DNA from: Candidatus Rhabdochlamydia sp.
Lineage (GTDB): Bacteria; Chlamydiota; Chlamydiia; Chlamydiales; Rhabdochlamydiaceae
Length of the DNA: 15,011 nucleotides
Assembly (NCBI GenBank): GCA_030043815.1
Contig: JASHWX010000198.1
Coordinates: 1-15,011, forward strand
Reading direction: 5' to 3'
How positions within the stretch are numbered: position 1 is the stretch's first letter; each line of letters starts with the position of its first letter. The translations under genes and the position numbers were made by a program. The notes under the pieces were generated by a model, which worked only from the letters and a program-made list of their open reading frames with translations, was not told the DNA's origin and did no database searches. This document shows, in pieces, positions 14,453 to 15,011 of the stretch.

Positions 14453-15011
14453 ATGAACTTATTATTGACATCTCTCGTTGCCCTTCCCCTAATGATCAAT
14501 GCTGCGAATCACAAATCTGTGCTGCCATTGAACACGACTGAAATGGATGCTTATGTGAACCAAGCCGAGCAGAACGTTTTGCAATTAGAAGAGTTGATCC
14601 TCTCCATCCCTTACTCTGAAAAATCTTGGGAAAACACGCTGCGCCCTTGGAATCGCCTGGCAAGCGACCTTGTCGAAAATCACAATCTGTTGATCTACTG
14701 GACGACAGTCCCGTTTAAGTCGGATGGGAGCTTTCCTTCCAACCTCGATGCGTATCATGCCTTTCAAAATTTTCAAGGCTTCCTTTCCGATGCCCTCATC
14801 GTCAATCCTGCACTGCACCAATGCATGTTGGACTATTCTGAAAGAGTCGTGCAAAACGCTTCAAACCCTTACGAAAACTATTTGGTCGCAGGCCTTCTCA
14901 ATAGCTATTCGGAAATCAAAGATTCTCTTTGCGATGAAGAGGAGTTGCGATTAAACCATCTACAAAAACTCAGCAATGAAGCAGTAAAAACGCCTTACCT
15001 CTACTTAGCCG
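14453..15011 (+). CDS. Exported protein, N-terminal part, possibly M3-like oligopeptidase
   Basis: The reading frame is open from the ATG at 14453 to the end of the window (186 codons), so the gene is cut. GAGG lies six bases before the ATG, and a promoter-like sequence is just upstream. The first 18 residues (MNLLLTSLVALPLMINAA) look like a signal peptide or lipid-free export signal, with a hydrophobic core ending in N-A-A, though without the usual basic start. The rest looks all-helical. Segments such as SEKSWENTLRPWNRLASDLVENHNLLIYW and the following helices recall the N-terminal domain of M3 family (thimet/oligopeptidase A-like) peptidases. The zinc site would be beyond the window, so the family call is weak. 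If correct, it would be an exported oligopeptidase. Confidence 0.6.
   Translation, partial: MNLLLTSLVALPLMINAANHKSVLPLNTTEMDAYVNQAEQNVLQLEELILSIPYSEKSWENTLRPWNRLASDLVENHNLLIYWTTVPFKSDGSFPSNLDAYHAFQNFQGFLSDALIVNPALHQCMLDYSERVVQNASNPYENYLVAGLLNSYSEIKDSLCDEEELRLNHLQKLSNEAVKTPYLYLA

Overview
The window reads as a chromosomal segment of a member of the order Chlamydiales, probably an environmental (Parachlamydia-like) lineage and not Chlamydia itself. Three things point there. NrdB has the chlamydial class Ic signature, with Phe at the usual tyrosyl-radical position. NrdA carries three tandem ATP-cone regions. The order rmuC (yigN), pssA, nrdA, nrdB plus an insulinase-family protease matches, as far as I recall, the CT824-CT828 neighbourhood of C. 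trachomatis. By eye, G+C is near 50% in the housekeeping genes, which is high for the order, so I do not name a genus.

Layout. 2-176: a long imperfect palindrome (element 1). 296-1420 (-): rmuC. 1431-2261 (-): pssA, forming a likely two-gene operon with rmuC. 2262-2544: divergent regulatory region with a textbook pair of NrdR boxes and a terminator-like hairpin before nrdA. 2545-5757 (+): nrdA. 5774-6793 (+): nrdB. 6818-8053 (+): a 411-residue protein I do not recognise. 8075-11041 (+): an M16C (PreP-like) metalloprotease. These four plus-strand genes are separated by only 16-24 bases and look like one transcription unit. 11108-11666 (+): an AT-rich toxin-antitoxin pair (RelE/HigB-like toxin, HTH antitoxin) with a palindromic operator candidate. 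11671-12987 (+): a fold-type I PLP aminotransferase. 12960-about 14033 (-): an alpha/beta-hydrolase-like protein whose 3' end overlaps the aminotransferase. 14081-14325: a second long palindrome (element 2), related to element 1. 14453 to the window end (+): the start of an exported protein, possibly an M3-type oligopeptidase.

How it fits together. NrdA and NrdB form the aerobic ribonucleotide reductase that makes dNTPs. The paired NrdR boxes imply repression when dNTP/dATP levels are high, on top of allosteric control through the ATP cones. PssA starts phosphatidylserine/phosphatidylethanolamine synthesis, RmuC is a DNA-maintenance protein, and the M16 enzyme degrades peptides. The right third (toxin-antitoxin pair, aminotransferase, hydrolase, element 2) looks accessory. 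The most unusual structures are the two related palindromic elements with TATACYGC termini, which look like non-autonomous transposon-derived (MITE-like) repeats, and the unrecognised gene inside the ribonucleotide reductase operon.
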